Source: JBOHTO01 sp050733695 (GTDB lineage: Bacteria; Gemmatimonadota; Gemmatimonadetes; Gemmatimonadales; Gemmatimonadaceae). From it: a DNA stretch of 28,187 bases. The position numbers and the translations under genes were made by a program. Below, piece after piece: positions 8,410-15,213 of this stretch. The notes under the pieces were generated by a model. The model had not been told where the DNA came from. It saw nothing but the letters and a program-made list of their open reading frames with translations, and did not search any database. Numbering within the stretch: position 1 is the first letter of the stretch; each line of letters opens with the position of its first letter. The stretch spans positions 1 to 28,187 of the forward strand of contig JBOHTO010000014.1 in the NCBI GenBank assembly GCA_050733695.1, written 5' to 3'.

Positions 8410-8862
8410 GTGCGCGTCTGGCGACTGACGGCCCGCGAACATCGCACGCTGGACGGCGAGGGAGGACGTCTGTATGGGGGACGCTGGAACTCCCCGGGCG
8501 TACCGGTTGTGTATGCCTCTGCAACGTTGTCGCTCGCCGTTCTGGAGACACTCGTGCACGCCGACATCGCTGATGTGCCGGAGGATCGTCGAGCGCTTGA
8601 GATCGATATCCCGGATGACGCCATCATCGCACTTCACACTGGGCAGCTTGCGCGCGACTGGCGGACGCGTCCGGAGAGTCACGCCTGCCGGTCCCTGGGG
8701 GACGCCTGGGTCCGCACCGGGGAAGCGACCTGTCTCCGGGTTCCATCGGTCGTCATACCCTTCGAATCGAACTATCTGATCAATCCTCGGCATCCCGACG
8801 CGCACGGCCTCCGCGTTGTGCGGGATGTTGCCTTCGAACTCGATCAGCGTCTGCGCCGTTGA
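8410..8862 (+). CDS. RES domain toxin
   Basis: The 150-residue product is a full-length RES-domain protein. The name-giving residues are visible: Arg in Val-Trp-Arg5-Leu and Gly-Gly-Arg25-Trp-Asn, Glu46 in Leu-Ala-Val-Leu-Glu-Thr-Leu-Val-His, and Ser113 in Leu-Arg-Val-Pro-Ser, followed by the conserved Asn-Tyr-Leu-Ile-Asn-Pro. Characterised RES toxins (for example MbcT of Mycobacterium) degrade NAD+, causing growth arrest or death. It is cytoplasmic, with no signal peptide. It starts with GTG at 8410 downstream of its cognate antitoxin and is probably translated from the same transcript. No inactivating change is seen, so the pair is expected to be functional. Confidence 0.92.
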   Translation: MRVWRLTAREHRTLDGEGGRLYGGRWNSPGVPVVYASATLSLAVLETLVHADIADVPEDRRALEIDIPDDAIIALHTGQLARDWRTRPESHACRSLGDAWVRTGEATCLRVPSVVIPFESNYLINPRHPDAHGLRVVRDVAFELDQRLRR

Positions 8863-8896
8863 CCACGGCGAGCTCCGCCTCCCCGCCCTCCGGCGC

Positions 8897-8926
8897 TGGA
8901 TGGAGAATCCCGACCCCCTTTACAAT
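8897..8926 (+). promoter_or_regulatory. promoter candidate upstream of the NSS transporter
   Basis: TACAAT at 8921-8926 matches the -10 consensus at five of six positions. TGGATG, 18 bases upstream, is a weak -35. Transcription would start near 8933, giving a leader of about 70 bases that contains the hairpin at 8956-8981. Confidence 0.35.
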
Positions 8927-8955
8927 ACCTGTCGACCCGTGGATTCTTACGCACC

Positions 8956-8981
8956 CGGCGCGGACGCTTCGTCCCGCGCCG
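8956..8981 (+). other. strong hairpin in the leader of the NSS transporter gene
   Basis: CGGCGCGGACG at 8956-8966 pairs with CGTCCCGCGCCG at 8970-8981 (one bulged C, loop CTT). It is followed by GTTCATCC rather than a clean T-tract, so it is a poor intrinsic terminator on its own. It may end transcription from the toxin-antitoxin pair imperfectly, or act as a leader structure for the transporter; its position between a promoter-like element and the start codon allows either. Confidence 0.4.
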
Positions 8982-9003
8982 TTCATCCATCGCGCGCACA
9001 GCA

Positions 9004-10635
9004 GTGAGCATCGACATTCCGCGAGATCACCCAGTGAACACAACCGGAAACACGTCCAACGAAGTCTGGGGCACCCGCATCGGACTCATACTCGCCATGG
9101 CGGGGAACGCGGTCGGCCTGGGCAACTTCCTGCGCTTCCCGACCCAGGCTGCCTCGAATGGCGGCGGCTCCTTCATGATCACCTACTTTGTCGCGCTGCT
9201 GCTGCTCGGCATTCCGCTCATGTGGATCGAGTGGGGGATCGGGCGCAACGGGGGACGCTATCGCAAGGCGCACCTCCCGGGGATGTTCGCCGCCATCTGG
9301 CATCATCCGGCCGCCAAGTACTTCGGCGTGCTCGGGCTCGCGGTGCCGCTCATAGTGCTCGTGTACTACACCTACATCGAAAGCTGGACGCTGGCCTTCG
9401 CGTTCTTCTCGCTGATCAAGGATTACTGGGGACGCGACACCCAGGAAGCGATGGTGCAGTATCTCCAGTCGTATCAGTCGATCGGCGACAGCAGCGTGCA
9501 CGGAATCTGGAAGCCGTTCCTCTTCTTCTTCATCACCCTCGCGGTCAACATCTGGGTCGTTTCCCGAGGGATCTCCGGCGGGATCGAAAAGCTGGCAAAG
9601 ATCGGCATGCCGATCCTCTTCATATTCGCCGCCATACTCGCGGTCTCCGTGTTCCTCATACCGGCCGATGCCAGCGGCGCCTCGGCGGTGGACGGTCTCC
9701 AGTTCATCTACTCGGCAGACATGTCACGGCTGGATGAGCCGAGTGTCTGGCTCGCCTCGGCAGGACAGATCTTCTTCACTCTCTCTGTTGGCATGGGCAC
9801 CCTGCAGGCATACGCCTCCTATCTATCGACGAAGGATGACATCCTCCTCTCCGGCGTGGCCACCGCCGCGACGAACGAGACGGCGGAAGTCGTTCTGGGC
9901 GGTTCCATCGCGATCCCGGCCGCTGTCGCGTTTTTCGGCGTGAGCGGCGCCATGGCGATCGCGCAGTCCGGGTCCTTCAACATCGGCTTCGCGACGATGC
10001 CCGTTGTCTTCCAGCAGATGCCGCTGGGCAACATGCTCGGCTTCATGTGGTTCGGTCTGCTCTTCTTCGCCGGGATCACGTCGAGCGTCGCGATGGCGAC
10101 ACCGATCATGGCGTTCTTCCGCGAGGAGTTCGGTGTGAAGCGCGAGACCGTCGCCTATGGACTGGGCGCGGTGGCGCTCGTCTTCGGCCTGCTCAACATC
10201 GTCTGGCTCCGTCACGGCATGCTCGACGACTGGGATTTCTGGGCCGGCACGTTCGGACTCGTCGTCGTCGCCGTGATCGAAACGATCATCTTCATGTGGG
10301 TGTTCAAGCCGGAGAACGCGTGGCGATCGCTGCACGAGGGCGGGGACATTCGTCTCCCGGCGGTGTTCAGATTCGTCATGACATACATCACGCCGGTGTA
10401 CATCCTGGCCATTCTGGTGGCGTGGGGCTGGCAGGATGCCGTGCCCATTCTTCTGCTCGACCGCGCGGCGCCGGGCACGGAGCCGTACATCATGGCATCG
10501 CGTGCGATCATGCTCGGCTTCGTCGTCGTCTTTGCCGTGCTGATCCGCATCGCCTGGAAGCGCAACGGCTACTGGGACCGTGACGGGCTGCCCGAGGTCG
10601 AGGGTACGACCCGACTGAGCGAGGTCGCGCGATGA
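9004..10635 (+). CDS. neurotransmitter:sodium symporter (NSS) family transporter, MetP-like
   Basis: This 543-residue protein shows the NSS/LeuT signature at its start: Trp-Gly-Thr-Arg-Ile-Gly-Leu-Ile-Leu-Ala, then Gly-Asn-Ala-Val-Gly-Leu-Gly-Asn-Phe-Leu-Arg-Phe-Pro (unwound helix 1, sodium and substrate site), and Gly-Ile-Pro-Leu-Met-Trp-Ile-Glu in helix 2. About 12 hydrophobic helices follow. The family couples sodium influx to uptake of amino acids. The small gene overlapping its stop resembles MetS, the small subunit of methionine/alanine importers, which makes this a MetP-type candidate; the substrate is inferred. The GTG at 9004 lacks a clear Shine-Dalgarno sequence, and a GTG at 9034 is also possible. 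Cytoplasmic membrane. Confidence 0.9.
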   Translation: MSIDIPRDHPVNTTGNTSNEVWGTRIGLILAMAGNAVGLGNFLRFPTQAASNGGGSFMITYFVALLLLGIPLMWIEWGIGRNGGRYRKAHLPGMFAAIWHHPAAKYFGVLGLAVPLIVLVYYTYIESWTLAFAFFSLIKDYWGRDTQEAMVQYLQSYQSIGDSSVHGIWKPFLFFFITLAVNIWVVSRGISGGIEKLAKIGMPILFIFAAILAVSVFLIPADASGASAVDGLQFIYSADMSRLDEPSVWLASAGQIFFTLSVGMGTLQAYASYLSTKDDILLSGVATAATNETAEVVLGGSIAIPAAVAFFGVSGAMAIAQSGSFNIGFATMPVVFQQMPLGNMLGFMWFGLLFFAGITSSVAMATPIMAFFREEFGVKRETVAYGLGAVALVFGLLNIVWLRHGMLDDWDFWAGTFGLVVVAVIETIIFMWVFKPENAWRSLHEGGDIRLPAVFRFVMTYITPVYILAILVAWGWQDAVPILLLDRAAPGTEPYIMASRAIMLGFVVVFAVLIRIAWKRNGYWDRDGLPEVEGTTRLSEVAR

Positions 10636-10802
10636 CAACCGGAGCCATCATCTTCATGGCCGTGAGCTGGATCTTCGTGCTCGGCCTCACCTTCTGGTCC
10701 TTCTTCCGTATCCTTCAGAAGAAGGACCACCTGGACCCGGACGGCATCGGACCAGCCGTGCCCCCGGTACCGGCCGCGGTGGATACCCCCCTCCGCCCAT
10801 AA
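10632..10802 (+). CDS. MetS-like small subunit of NSS transporter (56 residues)
   Basis: An ATG at 10632 overlaps the TGA of the transporter gene as ATGA, and opens a 56-residue frame ending in TAA at 10802. The protein has one transmembrane helix (Ala-Ile-Ile-Phe-Met-Ala to about residue 25) followed by an amphipathic basic stretch (Arg-Ile-Leu-Gln-Lys-Lys) and a Pro-rich tail. Its size, single N-terminal helix starting MTTGAIIFM, and position directly after an NSS gene match the MetS family, in which the small subunit is required for methionine and alanine uptake by MetP in Corynebacterium. The four-base overlap implies translational coupling and a fixed ratio of the two proteins. Assignment rests on context and form rather than alignment; an unrelated small membrane protein is the alternative. 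Confidence 0.75.
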   Translation: MTTGAIIFMAVSWIFVLGLTFWSFFRILQKKDHLDPDGIGPAVPPVPAAVDTPLRP

Positions 10803-10821
10803 GGCCCCGGCGCTGATCGGC

Positions 10822-10849
10822 GGGTACGTCTACCCAGGGTCGGTGACCC
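10822..10849 (+). other. two adjacent small hairpins downstream of the transporter operon
   Basis: GGGTA(10822-10826)/TACCC(10831-10835) with loop CGTC, and GGGTC(10837-10841)/GACCC(10845-10849) with loop GGT, stand one base apart just after the MetS-like gene. No T-run follows, so a role in transcription end or mRNA stability is only possible. Confidence 0.25.
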
Positions 10850-11015
10850 GGACCGTATTGAGTCCGACGTCCCACTGGACCTGCGCTTCGTCGGCGACGA
10901 AGAACGGGAGCGATACGACCTCCGATCCATTGGGAAGCTCCGCGATCCATGCCGACAGTCGTCGCGAAGCTTGAGCCGACCGGCCCGCGCGGCTACCTTT
11001 AGAACTGTTGTTCAT
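10830..11015 (-). CDS. possible small antisense gene or gene remnant; unknown
   Basis: A 61-residue frame on the minus strand fills the gap between the transporter operon and the SpoIID gene. Its second half (Ala-Trp-Ile-Ala-Glu-Leu-Pro-Asn-Gly, then Val-Ser-Leu-Pro-Phe-Phe-Val and Leu-Asn-Thr-Val-Arg-Val) reads like folded protein, and roughly three quarters of its codons end in G or C, as in the neighbours. The N-terminal part (Asn-Asn-Ser-Ser-Lys-Gly) is less protein-like and overlaps the SpoIID promoter region. There is no clear ribosome binding site. I recognise no family. It may be a small real gene, the 3' end of a decayed gene, or chance. Confidence 0.28.
   Translation of the reverse strand: MNNSSKGSRAGRSAQASRRLSAWIAELPNGSEVVSLPFFVADEAQVQWDVGLNTVRVTDPG
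10971..10999 (+). promoter_or_regulatory. promoter of the SpoIID/LytB lipoprotein gene
   Basis: TTGAGC at 10971-10976 and TACCTT at 10994-10999 have a 17-base spacer. The predicted start near 11006 gives a short leader before AGGAG at 11030-11034 and the ATG at 11043. This is consensus matching only. Confidence 0.42.
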
Positions 11016-11042
11016 TCCATTCTGATTCGAGGAGAAGCTCGC

Positions 11043-12686
11043 ATGCGGATACGCGCACCACGCAGTCCCGGTATTCATGGCCTCGCGCTGCTGCTCCTTG
11101 CAGGGGCCTGCGTCGACAGCAATCCCGCCGGGCTCGGGCCCTCACCCGACCCGAGGCCGTCTTCCGCGGTGGCAGCAGAGGCGTTCGACGGGCAGATACG
11201 CATTGGTGTCGTGCCATCCGCGACCAGCATCGACATTGGCAGCGCGAGCGACTACGTGGTTCGCAACAAGGCGACGGGTGCGACTCTCATGACCGGCGCT
11301 GGTGATGTCGTCAACGTTTCGCTCAGCGAGTCGGCCGTCGTGCGAACGAACTACCGGCTGCAGACGGCGTGCACCGGCAACGCCGCATTCCGCGATGACT
11401 GGGTCGCCCGCGCCACCGCCGCCGGGTATGCGACGTACACGGAGTTCGTTGCGGGCGCGAACTGCTGGCGGCTATTCATCGGGGAGTTCGCCTCCAATGC
11501 ATCGTTCGGCGTGCGCAATGCCTTTCGTAACGAGGTGATCGCGGCAGGATTCGCGGGCACCGACTCCTTCTGGAAGAGGGTCACCATCGTCGAGGGCGTC
11601 ACCCAGTACGAGGTGACACACGGTGCTGAAACCGTTGTAGTGAACAGTCCCGTCACGCTCGAGTCGTCGAGCGGTCTGGTAACGATCAGCGGGCGAACCT
11701 ACCGCGGAATCGCAGAGGTCGCCAGGAACAGCGGCGGCGCGCTCGCGGGGATAAATCAGCTTCACATCGAGCAGTATCTCTACGGCGTCGTGCCGCGCGA
11801 ATTACCGCCCGTGCCCTACGGAGAGCTGGAGGCACAGAAGGCGCAGGCCGTGGCCGCGCGCACCTACGCCATTGCCAACCTCGGCAAGCGTCGCGCGGAC
11901 GGCTACGATCTCCTGCCGACCACGTCCGACCAGGTGTACGGCGGCTACGAGGACGAACACCCCGTCTCGACGCACGCCATAGACGGGACGGCCGGCGTTG
12001 TTGCGATTGCCGACGGTGAGCTGATCACCACGCTCTACCACTCGACGAGTGGCGGGTTCACGGCCAACAACGAGGACGTGTACAGCTCGGTGCCCATCTC
12101 GTACCTGCGCGGAGTTCCGGACTCGCACCGCGGCAAGTCGCTCGAGCATCTGCCCCCGTCTGCGAATGCGTTCAAGCGCAACGCCAATCCGCATTCGCTG
12201 CGGAACGAGAAGAACGGTGATTACGAGGCCGACTGGTCCCGCTACCACCGCTGGACCTACGAGTGGACCGCCGAGGAGATCACCGAAGTCCTCAGCGCGA
12301 CAATCGGCCAGCCCGTCGGCCGGGTGCACGAGATCAACGTTCTCGATCGAGCCGATCAGGGACGCGTGCGACAGATCGAATACGTGACGGACGCGGGCCG
12401 GTTCTACGCGTTCAAGGATGCGATCCGCTCGTCGCTCAGGTACATCAACGCCGACGGTACGCACGCTTCGCTGCGCAGCACGCTCTTCTTCATCGAACCG
12501 ATCAAGGACAGCGAGACGAAGGAGACGACGAGCTTCCGCGTGTACGGGGGCGGCTGGGGTCACGGGGTCGGCATGTCCCAGACCGGCGCAGTGGGAATGG
12601 CGACGAAAGGCTTCACATACCAGGAGATCCTGGCGCACTACTACCAGGGGAGCGGTCTCGCGGCCAGCTACGGCGCGCCCGAGTAG
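11043..12686 (+). CDS. SpoIID/LytB domain lipoprotein with SPOR-like region
   Basis: The 547-residue product begins with a signal sequence ending Leu-Ala-Gly-Ala-Cys23, a plausible lipidation site, followed by a Pro/Ser linker. Residues about 105-165 form a SPOR-like segment (Asn-Cys-Trp-Arg-Leu-Phe-Ile-Gly-Glu-Phe). The SpoIID domain follows: Glu-Gln-Tyr-Leu-Tyr-Gly-Val-Val-Pro-Arg-Glu-Leu-Pro, then Gln-Lys-Ala-Gln-Ala-Val-Ala-Ala-Arg-Thr-Tyr-Ala, Ser-Asp-Gln-Val-Tyr-Gly-Gly, His-Ser-Thr-Ser-Gly-Gly, and near the end Gly-Trp-Gly-His-Gly-Val-Gly-Met-Ser-Gln. SpoIID proteins are lytic transglycosylases acting on denuded peptidoglycan; outside spore formers they are linked to division or wall remodelling. 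The ATG at 11043 has AGGAG eight bases upstream. A longer frame from 10971 would lose the N-terminal signal. It is likely a single-gene unit, with a promoter before and a hairpin after. Confidence 0.92.
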   Translation: MRIRAPRSPGIHGLALLLLAGACVDSNPAGLGPSPDPRPSSAVAAEAFDGQIRIGVVPSATSIDIGSASDYVVRNKATGATLMTGAGDVVNVSLSESAVVRTNYRLQTACTGNAAFRDDWVARATAAGYATYTEFVAGANCWRLFIGEFASNASFGVRNAFRNEVIAAGFAGTDSFWKRVTIVEGVTQYEVTHGAETVVVNSPVTLESSSGLVTISGRTYRGIAEVARNSGGALAGINQLHIEQYLYGVVPRELPPVPYGELEAQKAQAVAARTYAIANLGKRRADGYDLLPTTSDQVYGGYEDEHPVSTHAIDGTAGVVAIADGELITTLYHSTSGGFTANNEDVYSSVPISYLRGVPDSHRGKSLEHLPPSANAFKRNANPHSLRNEKNGDYEADWSRYHRWTYEWTAEEITEVLSATIGQPVGRVHEINVLDRADQGRVRQIEYVTDAGRFYAFKDAIRSSLRYINADGTHASLRSTLFFIEPIKDSETKETTSFRVYGGGWGHGVGMSQTGAVGMATKGFTYQEILAHYYQGSGLAASYGAPE

Positions 12687-12702
12687 CGTTCGCCGGCACG
12701 GC

Positions 12703-12736
12703 AACGCCCCGGCGCTCTCATGAGTGCCGGGGCGTT
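12703..12736 (+). terminator. hairpin terminator after the SpoIID gene
   Basis: A 15-base stem (12703-12717 with 12722-12736, one G-T pair) closes a TCAT loop. The right arm ends GGGGCGTT and is followed by CTAC, so the T-tract is short. The symmetric AA...TT ends allow it to work in both directions. It lies 16 bases after the stop codon. Confidence 0.75.
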
Positions 12737-12756
12737 CTACATCCCGGGCTTCGTTG

Positions 12757-12776
12757 CCCGTGCCGGCATGCACGGG
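12757..12776 (+). other. second hairpin before the plug-only paralogues
   Basis: CCCGTGC (12757-12763) pairs with GCACGGG (12770-12776) around the loop CGGCAT. It sits about 90 bases before the next gene and could belong to its leader or to the preceding terminator. No T-run follows. Confidence 0.3.
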
Positions 12777-12862
12777 TTGATGGTTGCGAATCCGGTGACA
12801 GCATGCAAAGCTTCGAGACGGCAGGATTCTCCATTCGCCACGGCTTGCTCCTGGAGTGGCAC

Positions 12863-15184
12863 ATGATTGCCCGTCCCGGCCGAAATCCGCACAAGCCCCT
12901 TGTGCTTGCCGCGGCCGCCCTCCTCACGCTCGGTCCCGCTGCGGTAGCCGCACAGACTGTTCGAGGTACCGTGATCGAAGCCGAGACCGGTTCGCCGGTG
13001 GTCGGCGCGATCGTGATGCTTCTGGATTCGAGAAACGTGCGGGTTGGCGCGACTCTCAGCGACGAGGCCGGCGCATTCACGCTTGGAGCGCCCGCAGCGG
13101 GAACCTACACGGTCCTCATCGAGCGAATCGGAATACGCAGCCTGCGATCTCCACCCATGTCGCTCGCCAGGGGTGACGTGCGCGATGACAGATTCGCCGT
13201 CGCCACGGCGGCCGCGAACCTGAGCGCCGTGGTCGTTTCAGGCTCTTCGTCATGCGATGTGAGGCCCGAGGTGGGGAAGGAGACCGCAGAACTCTGGGAT
13301 GCGGTGCGCAAGGCGCTCACTGCGGCGGTGATCTCGCAGGAAGAGCGACTGTTCGAGGTGGAGACGTCACATTTCGAGCGCCAACTGCACCCGCGCACTC
13401 TCACAGTGGAAAGGGAGCGGAGATGGAATCGATCCGGCGTGACGGAGCATCCCTTCGTGAGCGTCCCGGCGGAAGAGCTCGCGGAAAGGGGGTGGATATA
13501 CAGCGAGAGCGCGACAGGTGAAACAGTATACAATGCACCCGACGCGCACACACTTCTATCGGATGCCTTTCTCGACGGCCATTGCTTCGCGATCCGAGCG
13601 GCGCCAGCGGAGGGGGAATCGCTCGCAGGACTCGGGTTCCATCCAGCGGGTGGGAATGCCGGCCTCCCGGACATCGAGGGAGTCCTCTGGCTGGAACGTG
13701 AAAGCTCGGAGCTGCGCTATCTCGAGTACAGCTACGTCAGACCGCCGATCGCGGTACACTCCGAGCACCTGGGCGGCAGGGTGGAGTTCCAGCGCCTGCC
13801 GACGGGACAGTGGATCGTGTCACGCTGGGCTATTCGAATGCCGCAGGTGCGCATTCACGAGGCGGGCCGGCTGAGGGTCGACGGGCGCTTCACCAACCAG
13901 CGAACCGAGACGCTCGTTGCGATCCAGGAGGACGGAGGCGAGGTCACGGCCGTACGCGGTCGTGGCGGCGCGTGGGACAGGTCGGAGACGGCTACGCTCG
14001 TCGGCAGTGTTTTCGACAGTACTGAGGGCGCGCCGCTTGCGGGCGCTTCCGTCTTCCTGTCAGGGACGCAGTACTCCGCGACAACATCAGGGCGGGGCGC
14101 CTTTCGTCTGGAGGGACTTCCGGCCGGAAAGTTTGTCGTGTCTTTCGCGCATCCGCGACTGGACCTTCTCGGAGTGGTGGGGAACTCCGCGACTGTCGTG
14201 CTCCGAGGCGCGCACGAGGATTCGCTGGCGCTCTGGATTCCGTCGCTTCCGACCGTGATCGTGCGTCTCTGCCCCGACTCGCTGCGACGCGACGGGCTGG
14301 GCGTGCTCCGGGGCGTGGTGCGCGACGATCTTACCGGCAAGGCGCAGCCGCACGCCGGCGTACGGGTGACCTGGTCCGTGCCGACAAAGAGGGCCGGCAA
14401 ATTTGGCCGCGATGACAGCGTCGTCGATGCCGAGTCGGATGCGAGCGGCTACTACACGATATGCGGAGTTCCTACCGACCGACGGGTGAAGGTCGCACGG
14501 CTCTTCGATGACGGATCAACGGGACGCGCGGTCGAGCTCCGGTTCGCCGCGGAGGCCGGACTGCTAATACACGAACTCCGCCTGGCGGCCGCAGGAGGGC
14601 GCGTGGTTGACGCCGAAGGCAATAGCGGCGAAACAACGGTGGGCCCCGTCGCCGCGGACAGCGCGTCTGCAGGTACCTCTGCGAATACGCGTGCTTCCCC
14701 GGAGCTGACGGGATTCGAGGAGCGGCGCAGGAAAGCCCTGGGACGGTTCATCGCGCGCGCGGAATTCGAAAACGGTCCGGCAGTGACTGCGACCGACGTG
14801 CTGCGACGCATTCCGGGCGTGCGGACAACGATCGTTCAGGATTCCGATGGATCTACGCGAACGCTGATCCAGGTAGACGGCGCGGCCGGGACCGTTTCGC
14901 TTTCGGTGCGTCCTGTAACGGGCACGACGGGGTCCGGAGGAACGCCCGAACGTGTTGAGTTCGCGGTCGTCGGGGCGGCATGCAGTCCCACGTTCTACCT
15001 CGACGGCACACCGCTCGCCGCCCTGGATCAGGAAGCCGAGGGTGCGACGATCGACGACTTCCTCCGCGCCAGCGACATCGAGGCGGTCGAGGTGTACAGG
15101 AATTCGGAAGCGCCGCTGCGATTCCGCGTTGGTCCCGGAGGTTGCGGCGTCATCGTTATCTGGACGCGACTGGCGGCCGGGTAA
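12863..15184 (+). CDS. plug-only TonB-receptor-like protein, copy 1 (three regulatory domains)
   Basis: This 773-residue secreted protein has a signal peptide (1-30, Val-Ala-Ala before Gln-Thr). A carboxypeptidase-regulatory-like beta-sandwich spans about 31-120. A middle domain of about 250 residues contains Ser-Cys-Asp-Val-Arg-Pro, Leu-Trp-Asp-Ala-Val-Arg-Lys-Ala-Leu, Asp-Gly-His-Cys-Phe and Trp-Ala-Ile-Arg-Met-Pro. Two further sandwich-like domains lie at about 378-460 and 465-575. The C-terminal region is a TonB-receptor plug (616-770): Asp-Val-Leu-Arg-Arg-Ile-Pro-Gly-Val-Arg, Phe-Tyr-Leu-Asp-Gly, Ile-Glu-Ala-Val-Glu-Val-Tyr-Arg, ending Cys-Gly-Val-Ile-Val-Ile-Trp-Thr-Arg. No beta-barrel follows, so it cannot be a transport channel by itself. 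The ATG at 12863 has GGAG six bases upstream; the longer frame from 12263 overlaps the SpoIID gene. Its role is unknown; periplasmic or surface location is expected. Confidence 0.85.
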   Translation: MIARPGRNPHKPLVLAAAALLTLGPAAVAAQTVRGTVIEAETGSPVVGAIVMLLDSRNVRVGATLSDEAGAFTLGAPAAGTYTVLIERIGIRSLRSPPMSLARGDVRDDRFAVATAAANLSAVVVSGSSSCDVRPEVGKETAELWDAVRKALTAAVISQEERLFEVETSHFERQLHPRTLTVERERRWNRSGVTEHPFVSVPAEELAERGWIYSESATGETVYNAPDAHTLLSDAFLDGHCFAIRAAPAEGESLAGLGFHPAGGNAGLPDIEGVLWLERESSELRYLEYSYVRPPIAVHSEHLGGRVEFQRLPTGQWIVSRWAIRMPQVRIHEAGRLRVDGRFTNQRTETLVAIQEDGGEVTAVRGRGGAWDRSETATLVGSVFDSTEGAPLAGASVFLSGTQYSATTSGRGAFRLEGLPAGKFVVSFAHPRLDLLGVVGNSATVVLRGAHEDSLALWIPSLPTVIVRLCPDSLRRDGLGVLRGVVRDDLTGKAQPHAGVRVTWSVPTKRAGKFGRDDSVVDAESDASGYYTICGVPTDRRVKVARLFDDGSTGRAVELRFAAEAGLLIHELRLAAAGGRVVDAEGNSGETTVGPVAADSASAGTSANTRASPELTGFEERRRKALGRFIARAEFENGPAVTATDVLRRIPGVRTTIVQDSDGSTRTLIQVDGAAGTVSLSVRPVTGTTGSGGTPERVEFAVVGAACSPTFYLDGTPLAALDQEAEGATIDDFLRASDIEAVEVYRNSEAPLRFRVGPGGCGVIVIWTRLAAG

Positions 15185-15213
15185 TCCCATGGCTCCTTGC
15201 GCGGAGTAGTACA

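Noticed and set aside
8863..9003. SAM riboswitch upstream of the presumed methionine transporter
   Set aside because: The leader is short and shows only one bulged hairpin; none of the SAM class core motifs could be recognised.
12263..12862. Upstream extension of the first plug-only gene
   Set aside because: It overlaps the SpoIID coding region and the terminator; the signal peptide starts at 12863 with a good ribosome binding site.
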